Source: Vibrio sp. NTOU-M3 (GTDB taxonomy: Bacteria > Pseudomonadota > Gammaproteobacteria > Enterobacterales > Vibrionaceae). Taken from it: 64,000 nt of DNA. The stretch is from the NCBI RefSeq assembly GCF_040869035.1, contig NZ_CP162100.1:3162001-3226000 (forward strand). Reading direction: 5' to 3'. The notes under the pieces are model-generated. The model was not told the DNA's origin. It made no database searches and was given only the letters and a program-made list of their open reading frames with translations. This document shows positions 31,696 to 45,731 of the stretch, one piece after another. How positions within the stretch are numbered: the stretch's first letter is position 1; each line of letters begins with the position of its first letter. The position numbers and the translations under genes are program-made.

Positions 31696-33153
31696 TCAAC
31701 TCCGCCAAAAAGTAGGCGTAAGTAGAATTAATAATGTAAATATCTCTAAACGACCAAACAACATCGAGACGATTAGTACCCATTTGGCTTTATCATTGAC
31801 TTCTCCAAAATGTAAAGCCACTTCTCCCAATCCTGGGCCTAAGTTATTTAAGGTGGCAGCAACAGCAGAGAATGCACTTAGCTCATCCATTCCAGTTGCA
31901 ATTAGCGCTAGCATGCAGGCAACAAATACCAACGCATAAGCAGAGAAGAATCCCCATACGGCATCAACGACACGTTGTGATAGTGCAGTACCACCAACTT
32001 TAATCGTATAGACAGCTCTAGGGTGAACCAGCCGTTTTAATTCACGAGCACCTTGGAGTGTAAGAAGCAATATTCGTATAACCTTCATTCCACCACCGGT
32101 AGAACCAGCACAACCACCAATAAAAGAAGAAAATAGCAATAATACAGGTAAAAAGATCGGCCATTCAGAAAAACCTGTCGTGGTAAAACCGGCGGTTGTT
32201 GATATCGATACGGTTTGGAATAACGCCTGATCAAATGCGTCATAAGTCGACTGGTAAGAGTGATGATTCAGTAAAACAAGGAAGCACACTACAAATAACA
32301 AAACCTGAATAAAGATAAAGGCACGAAATTCCGGATCTTTCCAATAGTATTTAGGATGAACACCACCAGAAGCAAAGGCGGCAAAGTGAAGTGAGTAATT
32401 ACATGCAGAAATAAGTAAGAAGACTACGGTGATCATGTTAATCGCATAGCTATCAAAATATCCCATGCTGGCATCATGAGTTGAGAAACCGCCAATCGCG
32501 ATTGTCGAAAAACTATGGCTAATTGCATCAAATGGCGTCATTCCTGCAAGCCAAAACGCGGTTGCACATGCAATGGTTAAACTCAGGTATATATACCAAA
32601 GCGCTTTTGCGGTTTCCGCAATTCTAGGCGTCATCTTGGAATCTTTAACTGGCCCAGGAATTTCTGCGCGATATAACTGCATTCCCCCGATCCCTAATAC
32701 AGGAAGAATTGCGACAGCCAATACGATGATCCCCATACCACCAAACCACTGAAGTAGCTGACGATAAAAGAGAATGGCTTTAGGAAGCTCATCAAGGCCA
32801 ACGATAACCGTTGCCCCTGTGGTTGTTAATGCTGAAAAAGACTCAAAAAAGGCATCAGTAACCGAAATACTCGGGTTATCTGCGATTAAAAAAGGTAATG
32901 AGCCCGCACTGCCTAGTACCGTCCAAAATAAAACCACGATAAGAAAGCCATCCCGAGCTTTAAGTTCGTGTTTATGATGGCGATTGGGGAACCAGCATAG
33001 TGCACCACAAAAAAGGAGTACAAAAAACGTGGTCACAAAAGGGACACCCGCACCATCTCGATAGATAAGTGCGACTAACGCCGGGGCCAACATGGTCACG
33101 CTGAAAAGGGCCAGCAGAAGACCAACGATTCGGATAATTGAACGAAATTGCAT
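31696..33153 (-). CDS. trkH: Trk potassium uptake protein TrkH
   Basis: A 485-residue K+ translocating inner-membrane subunit with four M1-P-M2 units. The selectivity-filter segments are visible in order: ALTTTGATVIVG, STIAIGGFSTHD, SISTTAGFTTTGFS and ATLNNLGPGLGE. TrkA is the usual cytosolic gating partner; it is not in this window. It probably forms an operon with yigZ (36 bp upstream) and hemG. Confidence 0.96.
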   Translation of the reverse strand: MQFRSIIRIVGLLLALFSVTMLAPALVALIYRDGAGVPFVTTFFVLLFCGALCWFPNRHHKHELKARDGFLIVVLFWTVLGSAGSLPFLIADNPSISVTDAFFESFSALTTTGATVIVGLDELPKAILFYRQLLQWFGGMGIIVLAVAILPVLGIGGMQLYRAEIPGPVKDSKMTPRIAETAKALWYIYLSLTIACATAFWLAGMTPFDAISHSFSTIAIGGFSTHDASMGYFDSYAINMITVVFLLISACNYSLHFAAFASGGVHPKYYWKDPEFRAFIFIQVLLFVVCFLVLLNHHSYQSTYDAFDQALFQTVSISTTAGFTTTGFSEWPIFLPVLLLFSSFIGGCAGSTGGGMKVIRILLLTLQGARELKRLVHPRAVYTIKVGGTALSQRVVDAVWGFFSAYALVFVACMLALIATGMDELSAFSAVAATLNNLGPGLGEVALHFGEVNDKAKWVLIVSMLFGRLEIFTLLILLTPTFWRS

Positions 33154-33189
33154 GGATTGCTCGACTAGTGAAGCAACGCTTCAGACTTC

Positions 33190-33825
33190 CTATTTCTTAT
33201 TGTTTGTTCCGTCCAGTGGAGTTATCAAGACTTTTGCTCCACTCTTATTGACCATCATTTGAGTAAACGCGTCCACTTGACGCACTTCAATCTCGAGCAA
33301 CAAAACCACTTGATCACTGTACTCTGCTTGCACTTCATTGGCATCAAACTGAGTAAAAAGGGATTGAGCGATGGGCATAAAACCATAGTCTAACTCTACT
33401 CGCAATATTGTGGTTATTTTTTTCTCGATAGTTTGAAGCAGCTTGAGAGCTTGTTGTACTCCTCCACCATACGCTTTAACTAAACCACCTGTTCCGAGCT
33501 TAATACCGCCAGAATAACGGGTTACCACCGCGGTGATCTCACCCACTCCAGAACCCGATAGTTGTGCCAAAATAGGCTTACCCGCAGTTCCTGACGGCTC
33601 ACCATCATCACTAAAACCCCACTTCATTGAATCTTCAGGACGCCCAGCTACAAAGCCCCAGCAATTATGTCGTGCCGCATTATGCTTCTGTTTTATGCAT
33701 TCCACATAAGCCTTCGCAGACTCAATGGTTGGCGTATGGGCTAAGTGGGTAATAAAGACACTCTTTTTAATTTCTTCTTCAAAAGTGATTTCACTAGCGG
33801 GGATTAGATAAGGAAGTTCATTCAT
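33190..33825 (-). CDS. yigZ: IMPACT family protein YigZ
   Basis: A 211-residue protein. The N-terminal UPF0029/IMPACT domain shows KKSVFITHLAHT, NCWGFVAG, WGFSDDGEPSGTAGKPIL and VVTRYSGGIKLGTGGLVKAYGG. A ferredoxin-like C-terminal domain follows from about 145. Function in bacteria is not settled; yeast IMPACT/YIH1 modulates Gcn2. The yigZ-trkH-hemG order is conserved with E. coli. Confidence 0.93.
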   Translation of the reverse strand: MNELPYLIPASEITFEEEIKKSVFITHLAHTPTIESAKAYVECIKQKHNAARHNCWGFVAGRPEDSMKWGFSDDGEPSGTAGKPILAQLSGSGVGEITAVVTRYSGGIKLGTGGLVKAYGGGVQQALKLLQTIEKKITTILRVELDYGFMPIAQSLFTQFDANEVQAEYSDQVVLLLEIEVRQVDAFTQMMVNKSGAKVLITPLDGTNNKK

Positions 33826-33914
33826 GAGAGCAGTTGTTTTTTCACAGAAAAGTCAGTGTATCACGACCAAGCAAAAAAACGCGATGACATGTTTTAATGC
33901 ACAATGTTAAACAC

Positions 33915-33943
33915 TTGTTTAAAAAATGTATTGAAAATATACA
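33915..33943 (+). promoter_or_regulatory. Candidate fadBA promoter
   Basis: TTGTTT (33915-33920), a 17-bp spacer and TATACA (33938-33943). The start would fall about 15 bp before the FadR site. The -35 element is weak. Confidence 0.45.
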
Positions 33944-33964
33944 ATCCGAGGTCCACACTAGAAC

Positions 33965-33981
33965 AACTGGTCTAACCAGAA
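33965..33981. promoter_or_regulatory. FadR operator of fadBA
   Basis: AACTGGTCTAACCAGAA keeps the dyad CTGGT-N3-ACCAG of the 17-bp FadR site (consensus near AACTGGTCNGACCAGTT). It lies 59 bp before fadB, just downstream of the candidate promoter, which fits repression lifted by long-chain acyl-CoA. Confidence 0.85.
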
Positions 33982-34039
33982 TAAAAATAAAACGACTTAC
34001 CAAGACACAATGACACATTGTAGGTCACGGAGATAAACA

Positions 34040-37401
<3,362 letters not shown>

Positions 37402-37416
37402 TCCACAATAAAGATC

Positions 37417-37444
37417 AAAGCGCTAGCAATGCTAGCGCTTTTTG
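37417..37444. terminator. Bidirectional terminator between fadA and punR
   Basis: AAAGCGCTAGC/GCTAGCGCTTT with an AAT loop (37417-37441) and a T run, between two convergent genes. Confidence 0.9.
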
Positions 37445-37449
37445 TTGGA

Positions 37450-38361
37450 TCATTTAACTTTCAACCAATCTTGATAAAGTTGATCACTGGATCCTAGGTA
37501 GTCAACCATCCATTGGATCATCTTATGGTTTTCATCTTTTCGCCACACTAAGCAACATTGGCTCAGCGGTTTTTCCTCTTCCAAAACCTTTTCCACCAGC
37601 ACGCCTTCAGTAATCAGTGGTTGGGCAATGTGACTCGGCATATAGCCGACCCCAACACCATTCTTCAAGCATTCTATTGCGCTGTACCAATTTGGTAACA
37701 GCAATCGGCGTTGCTTGGGGTAATGCACCGTGTGTCTTTTTGGCAATATATTTGAAGTATCATCAAGACAAATAGCTGGAAACTGGCTCACAAATGACTC
37801 CGTCAAACACTGCTCTTTCACGCATGGATGACTAGGAGACATTACAAATGCCCAGTCCAATGTTCCCATCTCTTTGACTTCAAAATCACCACCGACAGGG
37901 ATTGCAGAGGTGGCACCAATGACAATATCAGCCCGACCTTGCGCGATCGCTTCCCAAGATCCATTGAAAACCTCCATGTTGATCTGTAATTCAGCGTGAT
38001 CAAAGGTTTGATAAAAAGCTTCGATCAACGGCTTCATCTTATCGAGCTTCACAACGTTATCTAATGTTAAGCGCAACGTTTTCTGCCATCCATGTGCCGC
38101 ACGACGCGTTTGTGCTTTCACTTCTTCCATTTGGCGTAACATCGCACGCGCCTGCTTGAGGAATAACTCTCCCGCAGGAGTAAGCTCAACTTTGCGGGGT
38201 AAGCGGCGAAACAACACTACATCCAGCTCTTGTTCAATTTGCCGCACGCTATAGCTGATCGCTGAAGGTACTTTGTGAAGTACCTCTGCCGCAGCAGAAA
38301 AACTCTCAACTCGGGCAATAGTGTCGATCATCTCTAACGAAGATTTGGAAAATACACTCAC
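37450..38361 (-). CDS. punR: LysR regulator PunR (YdhB-type)
   Basis: A 303-residue LTTR. The HTH region VESFSAAAEVLHKVPSAISYSVRQIEQELDVVLF matches E. coli YdhB/PunR closely, as does the effector domain (VFNGSWEAIAQGRADIVIGATSAIPVGG). In E. coli PunR senses purine nucleosides and activates punC. Here it is divergent from a PunC-like transporter through a 142-bp region, the same pairing, so the shared role is well supported. Confidence 0.88.
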   Translation of the reverse strand: MSVFSKSSLEMIDTIARVESFSAAAEVLHKVPSAISYSVRQIEQELDVVLFRRLPRKVELTPAGELFLKQARAMLRQMEEVKAQTRRAAHGWQKTLRLTLDNVVKLDKMKPLIEAFYQTFDHAELQINMEVFNGSWEAIAQGRADIVIGATSAIPVGGDFEVKEMGTLDWAFVMSPSHPCVKEQCLTESFVSQFPAICLDDTSNILPKRHTVHYPKQRRLLLPNWYSAIECLKNGVGVGYMPSHIAQPLITEGVLVEKVLEEEKPLSQCCLVWRKDENHKMIQWMVDYLGSSDQLYQDWLKVK

Positions 38362-38454
38362 ATATAACCTTTCAAAAAATTTGATAGATAACTACAAATA
38401 ATAACGTTTCATTTTATCGAAAGCGAAAAATAGAATAACAACCCAAATAAAAAG

Positions 38455-38466
38455 GTTGGCGCCAAC
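38455..38466. promoter_or_regulatory. Palindrome in the punR-punC intergenic region
   Basis: GTTGGCGCCAAC is a perfect 12-bp palindrome 37 bp before punC. It may be part of the PunR operator; the link is positional only. Confidence 0.3.
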
Positions 38467-38503
38467 ACAGATCTATCTATGAATTAATTTCAACGGAATT
38501 GCT

Positions 38504-39706
38504 ATGAAAGTATCCAAATTACAACTTTTTTATCTTGCTGCGTTATCTATGTTGGGCTTTGTTGCTACAGATATGTATTTACCAGCATTTAAGGCAATGG
38601 AAGCGGATTTTGCTACTGGTCCAGAACAAATTGCCCTCTCATTAACCGTTTTTCTTGTCGGTATGGCCAGTGGACAACTCTTATGGGGACTGGCTTCTGA
38701 CCGATTTGGCCATAGAAATACGTTAATTGTCGGTATGGCAGTATTCACCTTCGCTTCAGTCGGACTCGCATTTAGCGACCAAGTATGGCAATTGCTACTA
38801 CTGCGCTTCATTCAAGCAATCGGTGTATGTGCCCCTGCGGTGATCTGGCAAGCAATGGTGATCAAACGTTATGAAGCGAAGATCAGCCAACAAATTTTTG
38901 CAACCATTATGCCATTGGTTGCTCTTTCACCAGCGCTCGCTCCACAGTTAGGAGTCGTGTTGGCTAACAATTTTGGTTGGCACAGTATTTTTGTTTGCTT
39001 AAGTATCGTAGGTATTGTGTTAGCTGCTGCGACCATGGTTCAACCCAAGGAGCAAATTGAAAGTAAGCAAACTTCGATTAAGCATGACATCAAAGGACTT
39101 TTATCATCCAAAGCTTATCTTGGTAATGTGATGATGTTTGCTACTGCTTCTGCAGCATTTTTTGCCTATCTAACCGGAATGCCAGAGATCATGGCTCAAT
39201 TGGGTTATTCACCCGCAGATATAGGTATGAGCTTTATTCCACAAACCATTGCATTCATGGTTGGTGGCTACTTAGGGAAAGTGTGTGTTAGTAAATTTGG
39301 TGATGAAAAGGTACTGCGCCAATTGATAGGGTTGTTCAGTGTTGCTGCCCTGCTGATTTTTATTGCTTCACAATGGCAGTTAACCTCAATTTGGCCAATA
39401 CTTGCTCCATTTTGCCTAATAGCCGTTGCCAATGGTGCTTTGTATCCCATTGTTGTCAACCGCGCACTCTCCAGTGCAAAGCAGAGCCCAGCAACCGCTG
39501 CAGGTCTGCAAAACAGCTTACAAATATGTGTCAGTAGCCTTTCTAGTGCGCTGGTTGCAATGTTAGCCAGCCAAGCTCAGGCGGTGACAGGTATCGCAAT
39601 TGTTATTTGCATGGGCGGTTTATGGATTGGTTATATCGTATCAAACCGTGAACTATCGCAGCACTTTACCACGCCAGATAATTCACGAATTGTCAGCGAC
39701 GAATAA
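38504..39706 (+). CDS. punC: Purine nucleoside MFS transporter PunC (YdhC-type)
   Basis: A 400-residue MFS protein with twelve predicted helices. It aligns by eye with E. coli YdhC/PunC across its length: LSMLGFVATDMYLPAFKAM, LRFIQAIGVCAPAVIWQAMV, ATIMPLVALSPALAPQLG, SFIPQTIAFMVGGY and APFCLIAVANGALYPIVV. PunC imports purine nucleosides such as adenosine. The gene is divergent from punR. The Bcr/CflA label commonly given to this family would be misleading here. Confidence 0.87.
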   Translation: MKVSKLQLFYLAALSMLGFVATDMYLPAFKAMEADFATGPEQIALSLTVFLVGMASGQLLWGLASDRFGHRNTLIVGMAVFTFASVGLAFSDQVWQLLLLRFIQAIGVCAPAVIWQAMVIKRYEAKISQQIFATIMPLVALSPALAPQLGVVLANNFGWHSIFVCLSIVGIVLAAATMVQPKEQIESKQTSIKHDIKGLLSSKAYLGNVMMFATASAAFFAYLTGMPEIMAQLGYSPADIGMSFIPQTIAFMVGGYLGKVCVSKFGDEKVLRQLIGLFSVAALLIFIASQWQLTSIWPILAPFCLIAVANGALYPIVVNRALSSAKQSPATAAGLQNSLQICVSSLSSALVAMLASQAQAVTGIAIVICMGGLWIGYIVSNRELSQHFTTPDNSRIVSDE

Positions 39707-39714
39707 CTAAAACA

Positions 39715-39741
39715 GTGAGAGCCGCACAATGCGGCTCTCAC
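39715..39741. terminator. Strong hairpin between punC and the convergent binding-protein gene
   Basis: A perfect 12-bp stem GTGAGAGCCGCA/TGCGGCTCTCAC with a CAA loop, between two convergent genes. No long T run follows on either strand. Confidence 0.75.
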
Positions 39742-39753
39742 TCTAGTAAGTGA

Positions 39754-40530
39754 TTACAAACTTTTCAGTCCCCATTTTTCTGCAGTTTGCTTAAAGAACC
39801 CCTGTGTTTTCTTTAGCTCAACCCAATGGTTGATATAGTTAATCCATACCTGGTCATCTTGAGGTAACAGCATCGCAATGGGTGTTGGCTTACGTGGGGC
39901 TTTCACCGGTACGATGGCTAACTGTTTAAACTTCTCCACTAGCGTTGCGGCTTCAACATTTGACGTCACAGAAACGTCAGCACGACGAGCCAGTAGCTCT
40001 TGGAAATCACGCGCTGGTGCTTCAATCACTATATGTTGCGCCGATGGAAAAAACTCTTTCACCATTTTGTCTTGTACCGTACCCAGCGTAGCAGCAACTT
40101 TTACGTCAGGTTTGTCAAAGTCAGCCCAATCAGAAAACTTGGCTAAATCTTTCTTTTGCACCACGGGTACAAAGGCGAGATAGAAATACGGCTGACTGTA
40201 ACCCGCAACCTTAGCTCGAGACATATTCAGAGACGCACTACCAGTAATGTCGTATTTATTGGCAGTAATGCCATTCACCAATGTTTTCCAGTCTGTTGCA
40301 ACATACTCAACTTTTACCCCCAGATCTTTCGCTAGTTCCGTCGTGACATCAATATCAAACCCACGATAACTATTGGTAGCGGGATCTTTCATTGTCATCG
40401 GATTCCAATCTCCCGTCATCCCAACTCTAAGCACTCCTGCATCCAAAATTTCATGTAAACGACTTTGGGCATTCGCAACCTGGCAAACAGTAAGTAAAGA
40501 CAGGCCTAGCACAACTAAGATTTTTTTCAT
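39754..40530 (-). CDS. Periplasmic amino-acid-type binding protein (SBP family 3)
   Basis: A 258-residue protein with a signal peptide cleaved near residue 21 (CQVANA-QSRL). The mature bilobal domain reads ILDAGVLRVGMTGDWNPMTMKD, YRGFDIDVTTELAKDLGVKVEYV and YDITGSASLNMSRAKVAGYSQPYF. The last motif is typical of family 3 binding proteins and of the related periplasmic cyclohexadienyl dehydratases, which are hard to separate by eye. It is divergent from an ABC permease gene, 99 bp away, a natural partner. No ATPase gene adjoins them. Confidence 0.83.
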   Translation of the reverse strand: MKKILVVLGLSLLTVCQVANAQSRLHEILDAGVLRVGMTGDWNPMTMKDPATNSYRGFDIDVTTELAKDLGVKVEYVATDWKTLVNGITANKYDITGSASLNMSRAKVAGYSQPYFYLAFVPVVQKKDLAKFSDWADFDKPDVKVAATLGTVQDKMVKEFFPSAQHIVIEAPARDFQELLARRADVSVTSNVEAATLVEKFKQLAIVPVKAPRKPTPIAMLLPQDDQVWINYINHWVELKKTQGFFKQTAEKWGLKSL

Positions 40531-40629
40531 TATTTTTCCTTATGTATCCATTCCATATAACAAATTAGGTCATAACACTGATAACATAGCAGCAACAAGG
40601 AACAATTATTAGCAAAGACAGGGTGTTGT

Positions 40630-41370
40630 GTGAACTATCGTTATTTCTGGCTAATTTCACTTTTATTGATAACTGGGTGTTCCGATTATCACTGGGGTTG
40701 GTATGTGCTTGATCCTTCCACAGAGCAAGGACTCACCAATATTAAATTTCTGACCGCTGGTTTTAATGACACAATCCAAGTGTCTTTAATCAGCATGCTG
40801 TTTGCGATGATGATTGGCTTGTTCGTCGCCCTCCCCGCGCTTTCTGACTATCCAGCATTGAAATGGGTCAACCGCATTTATGTTGAGGTGATACGTTCTA
40901 TCCCTGTTTTGGTTTTACTGCTTTGGGTGTATTACGGTATGCCAACACTACTTGATGTGTCCCTCAATCACTTTTGGGCAGGTGTGATCGCATTAACTAT
41001 TGCAGAAAGTGCCTTTATGGCGGAAGTGTTTAGAGGAGGAATCCAAGCCATCAGCCGCGGACAACACGAAGCAGCAGAGTCTCTCGGCTTGAATTATTGG
41101 CAAAAAATGCGCTTGGTGATTCTTCCACAAGCATTTCGCCAAATCTTGCCACCACTGGGGAATCAGTTCGTTTATATTCTCAAGATGAGTTCGCTGGTCA
41201 GTGTGATTGGTTTAAGCGATCTAACAAGGCGAGCCAATGAATTGGTCGTGAATGAGTACTTACCGTTGGAGATATATACTTTCTTAGTTCTCGAATACCT
41301 GCTGCTTATTTTACTTGTATCTCAAGCAGTGCGATGGCTGGAAAAACGTATTGCAGTACCGAGTTATTAG
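40630..41370 (+). CDS. Polar amino acid ABC transporter permease with lipobox-like N-terminus
   Basis: A 246-residue inner-membrane permease of the His/Glu/Gln family. The EAA loop is GQHEAAESLGLNYWQKMRLVILPQAF, and EVIRSIPVLVLLLWVYY and ALTIAESAFMAEVFRGGIQAI are typical. The N-terminus is odd: MNYRYFWLISLLLITGCSDYHWGW contains an ITGC lipobox at residues 14-17, then about 20 polar residues before the first regular helix. The start is GTG at 40630, with AGGG upstream. It pairs with the divergent binding protein; no ATP-binding subunit is encoded nearby. Confidence 0.85.
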   Translation: MNYRYFWLISLLLITGCSDYHWGWYVLDPSTEQGLTNIKFLTAGFNDTIQVSLISMLFAMMIGLFVALPALSDYPALKWVNRIYVEVIRSIPVLVLLLWVYYGMPTLLDVSLNHFWAGVIALTIAESAFMAEVFRGGIQAISRGQHEAAESLGLNYWQKMRLVILPQAFRQILPPLGNQFVYILKMSSLVSVIGLSDLTRRANELVVNEYLPLEIYTFLVLEYLLLILLVSQAVRWLEKRIAVPSY

Positions 41371-41382
41371 ATATCAAAAAGT

Positions 41383-41407
41383 AAAGCCGCTCATTACGAG
41401 CGGCTTT
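41383..41407. terminator. Terminator between permease gene and glmU
   Basis: A 10-bp stem AAAGCCGCTC/GAGCGGCTTT (41383-41392 with 41398-41407) between convergent genes. Confidence 0.8.
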
Positions 41408-41427
41408 AAATTATCGATTAGCTAGTC

Positions 41428-42789
41428 TTATTTCTGTTTTACTGGACGTTGCCAGCCAGTGATCTTGCGCTCTTGTGCACGAGTGATCACTAACTCACCT
41501 TCTGCCACATCTTTGGTCAATGTAGTACCAGCACCAACTGTTGCGCCATCTGCTATGGTCACAGGCGCGACAAGTTGACTATCAGAACCAACAAATACGT
41601 CATTACCTATGATGGTTTTGAACTTGTTTGCACCATCGTAGTTACAGGTAATCGTACCGGCACCAATGTTCGTACGTTGACCGATCTCAGCATCACCTAG
41701 GTAAGTAAGGTGGTTCGCTTTTGAGCCTTCACCAATACGCGCATTTTTTACTTCCACGAAGTTGCCTACATGAGAGTCATTACACATTTCTGCGCCTGGG
41801 CGTAAGCGCGTAAATGGACCAACCGTACATTCTTCACCAACGGTCGCACCTTCAATTACACTGTATGGACGAACGATAGTATTATCGTCAATCTCACAAT
41901 CTTTTAAAACACAGCCAGCACCAATACGAACGTAATCACCTAATGTAACTTTACCTTCAATGATAACATTGGCATCAATTTCGCAATCCATACCACACTG
42001 AAGTTGTCCACGAAGATCAAAACGTGCAGGATCGCGCAGCATCACACCTTGCTCTAACAGTTTTTGTGCTTGCATCGATTGGAATGCGCGCTCTAAACGA
42101 GCAAGTTGTGAGCGGTCATTAACCCCTTCAACTTCAATAGGATTCACAGGGTGGACCGCTTCTACGGCGCGGCCTTCTGCGTGCGCTGCTGCAATAACGT
42201 CAGTTAAGTAGTACTCACCTTGCGCATTATTGTTGTTAAGGTTTGATAACCAACGACGTAAATCTTCACCACGTGCGACCATCACACCGGTGTTAATTTC
42301 TTTAATTAGCTTTTGTTCTTCCGTTGCGTCTTTTTGCTCAACGATAGCAACAACAGGACCGTTACGACGAACAATACGGCCATAACCTGTTGGGTTATCC
42401 ATAACAACCGTTAGCAGTGCAATACCACCTTCAGGTTTAGCATCAAGAAGACTCTCAATGGTTTCTTCAGAAATAAGTGGTACATCGCCGTAAAGCACTA
42501 AAATCTTTTCATCATCTTCAAACTGAGCAGAAGCTTGATCAACAGCGTGACCTGTGCCCAACTGCTCAGCCTGTAGTACCCAATTCACTGGTTCGTTAGC
42601 TAATACAGATTGCATTTGCTCACCACCATGGCCATACACAAGATGGATGTTCTGAGCACCTAATCCAGCGCATGTATCAATCACATGTTTTGCCATTGGT
42701 TTTCCTGCGAGTGTATGCAGAACTTTAGGCATATTAGAATACATACGGGTACCTTTACCCGCGGCCAGAATGACAGCGCTAAATTTCAT
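41428..42789 (-). CDS. glmU: Bifunctional UDP-GlcNAc pyrophosphorylase/GlcN-1-P acetyltransferase
   Basis: A 453-residue cytosolic enzyme making UDP-GlcNAc for peptidoglycan and LPS. The N-terminal uridylyltransferase has [18 protein letters not shown] (8-25) and LYGDVPLI. The C-terminal left-handed beta-helix acetyltransferase has hexapeptide repeats and [28 protein letters not shown]. It follows the atp operon terminator on the same strand, as in E. coli. Confidence 0.97.
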   Translation of the reverse strand: MKFSAVILAAGKGTRMYSNMPKVLHTLAGKPMAKHVIDTCAGLGAQNIHLVYGHGGEQMQSVLANEPVNWVLQAEQLGTGHAVDQASAQFEDDEKILVLYGDVPLISEETIESLLDAKPEGGIALLTVVMDNPTGYGRIVRRNGPVVAIVEQKDATEEQKLIKEINTGVMVARGEDLRRWLSNLNNNNAQGEYYLTDVIAAAHAEGRAVEAVHPVNPIEVEGVNDRSQLARLERAFQSMQAQKLLEQGVMLRDPARFDLRGQLQCGMDCEIDANVIIEGKVTLGDYVRIGAGCVLKDCEIDDNTIVRPYSVIEGATVGEECTVGPFTRLRPGAEMCNDSHVGNFVEVKNARIGEGSKANHLTYLGDAEIGQRTNIGAGTITCNYDGANKFKTIIGNDVFVGSDSQLVAPVTIADGATVGAGTTLTKDVAEGELVITRAQERKITGWQRPVKQK

Positions 42790-42892
42790 AACAATCCTAA
42801 TAAATATTGAAATCAGAAAATTGGAAGTATTCTATCTAGGTTAGCTAAAGGAATTAACCCCAACAAAAAAATTTCTATTAAAAAATAAGCAA

Positions 42893-42916
42893 AAAGGCGG
42901 TCAAAAGACCGCCTTT
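42893..42916 (-). terminator. Terminator of the ATP synthase operon
   Basis: A perfect 10-bp stem AAAGGCGGTC/GACCGCCTTT with an A4 loop and a T run on the minus strand, 26 bp after atpC. Confidence 0.9.
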
Positions 42917-42941
42917 ATTATTTTTAAAACGCTGCTATCAG

Positions 42942-43364
42942 TTAGCGGCGCTTTTTAGTCAGCTCGATAACACGTAGCTGAGCAATAGCTTTAGCCAGTT
43001 CACTAGCCGCTTGCGCGAAGTCCATATCACCATGCTGATTCTGAATATTTTCTTCAGCACGACGTTTGGCTTCTTCAGCCTTAGCTGCGTCCAGTTCTTC
43101 ACCACGAATCGCGGTATCAGCCAGTACTGTAGCAGTACCCGGCTGAACTTCGACCATACCACCAGAAACATAAATAATTTCTTCGTGGCCGTGTTGCTTA
43201 ACAATACGCACCATACCAGGCTTGATAGCGGTCAGCAGCGGTGTGTGACCGTGGAAAATTCCAAGCTCACCTTCGCTACCGGTCACCTGAAACGTCTCAA
43301 CGCGGCCTGAGAAAATTTTCTTCTCTGCGCTCACTACGTCTAGGTGAAAGGTTATTGCTGCCAT
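42942..43364 (-). CDS. atpC: ATP synthase F1 epsilon subunit
   Basis: A 140-residue subunit of the central stalk that also inhibits ATP hydrolysis. The N-terminal beta-sandwich has [34 protein letters not shown] and [20 protein letters not shown]; the C-terminal helical hairpin follows ([11 protein letters not shown]). It is the last gene of atpIBEFHAGDC. Confidence 0.97.
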   Translation of the reverse strand: MAAITFHLDVVSAEKKIFSGRVETFQVTGSEGELGIFHGHTPLLTAIKPGMVRIVKQHGHEEIIYVSGGMVEVQPGTATVLADTAIRGEELDAAKAEEAKRRAEENIQNQHGDMDFAQAASELAKAIAQLRVIELTKKRR

Positions 43365-43382
43365 ATCGCCTCCTAGTTAGCC

Positions 43383-44801
<1,419 letters not shown>

Positions 44802-44821
44802 CTATTTCGTTTTACCTAAGC

Positions 44822-45688
44822 TTAAACCGCAGATGCACCACCAACGATTTCCGATAGTTCTTGTGTGATCGCAGCCTGACGGGCTTTGTTGTACACAAGT
44901 TCTAGATCTTCAATCAAGTTGGTTGCATTATCTGTTGCAGCCTTCATCGCAATCATTCGAGCCGCTTGCTCACAAGCAAGGTTCTCAACTACACCTTGGT
45001 AGACCTGAGACTCTACATAACGCACTAGAAGTGTATCTAGTAGAGGTTTTGGTTCAGGTTCATAGATGTAGTCCCATGAATGCTCACGCTGCATCTCTTC
45101 GCTGTCCGATTTAGGCAAAGGTAGCAATTGATCGATCGTTGGTTGTTGAACCATAGTGTTCACAAACTTATTAAACACTACGTATAGACGGTCCAATTCA
45201 CCTTCATCGTATTTCTTCAGCATTACGCTAACAGAACCGATTAGGTCTTCTAAGCTTGGGCTATCGCCCAGACCAGAAACCTGAGCAGCTACTTTCGCGC
45301 CGCTATGTTTGAAAAAGCCTGTTGCTTTTGAACCGACTAATGCCAGTTCAACTTCAGCACCTTTCTCTTTCCAAGCCTGCATATCGAGTAGCGCTTTTTT
45401 GAACACATTGATGTTCAAGCCACCACACAGGCCACGGTCTGTAGAAACGATGATGTAACCAACTCGTTTCGCTTCACGCTCTTCTAGGTACGGATGACGG
45501 TACTCTAGGTTTGCGTTTGCTACGTGACCGATCACTTTACGCATGGTTTCAGCGTATGGACGAGAAGCTTCCATTGCATCTTGAGAACGACGCATTTTTG
45601 AAGCTGCTACCATTTCCATCGCTTTCGTAATTTTCTGCGTGCTTTTAACACTACCGATTTTATTACGTATCTCTTTTGCGCCGGCCAT
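44822..45688 (-). CDS. atpG: ATP synthase F1 gamma subunit
   Basis: A 288-residue central rotor shaft. Both terminal helices of the coiled coil are clear: [32 protein letters not shown] at the start (residues 2-33) and [34 protein letters not shown] at the end. The [11 protein letters not shown] motif lies in the globular domain. It sits between atpA and atpD. Confidence 0.97.
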   Translation of the reverse strand: MAGAKEIRNKIGSVKSTQKITKAMEMVAASKMRRSQDAMEASRPYAETMRKVIGHVANANLEYRHPYLEEREAKRVGYIIVSTDRGLCGGLNINVFKKALLDMQAWKEKGAEVELALVGSKATGFFKHSGAKVAAQVSGLGDSPSLEDLIGSVSVMLKKYDEGELDRLYVVFNKFVNTMVQQPTIDQLLPLPKSDSEEMQREHSWDYIYEPEPKPLLDTLLVRYVESQVYQGVVENLACEQAARMIAMKAATDNATNLIEDLELVYNKARQAAITQELSEIVGGASAV

Positions 45689-45731
45689 CGTTACTCTCCA
45701 TTAGTTGGTGGCAGAAACTGCCACCGACCTA

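Noticed and set aside
38504..39706. Generic Bcr/CflA drug exporter call
   Set aside because: Sequence and the divergent LysR partner match the PunC/PunR pair better.
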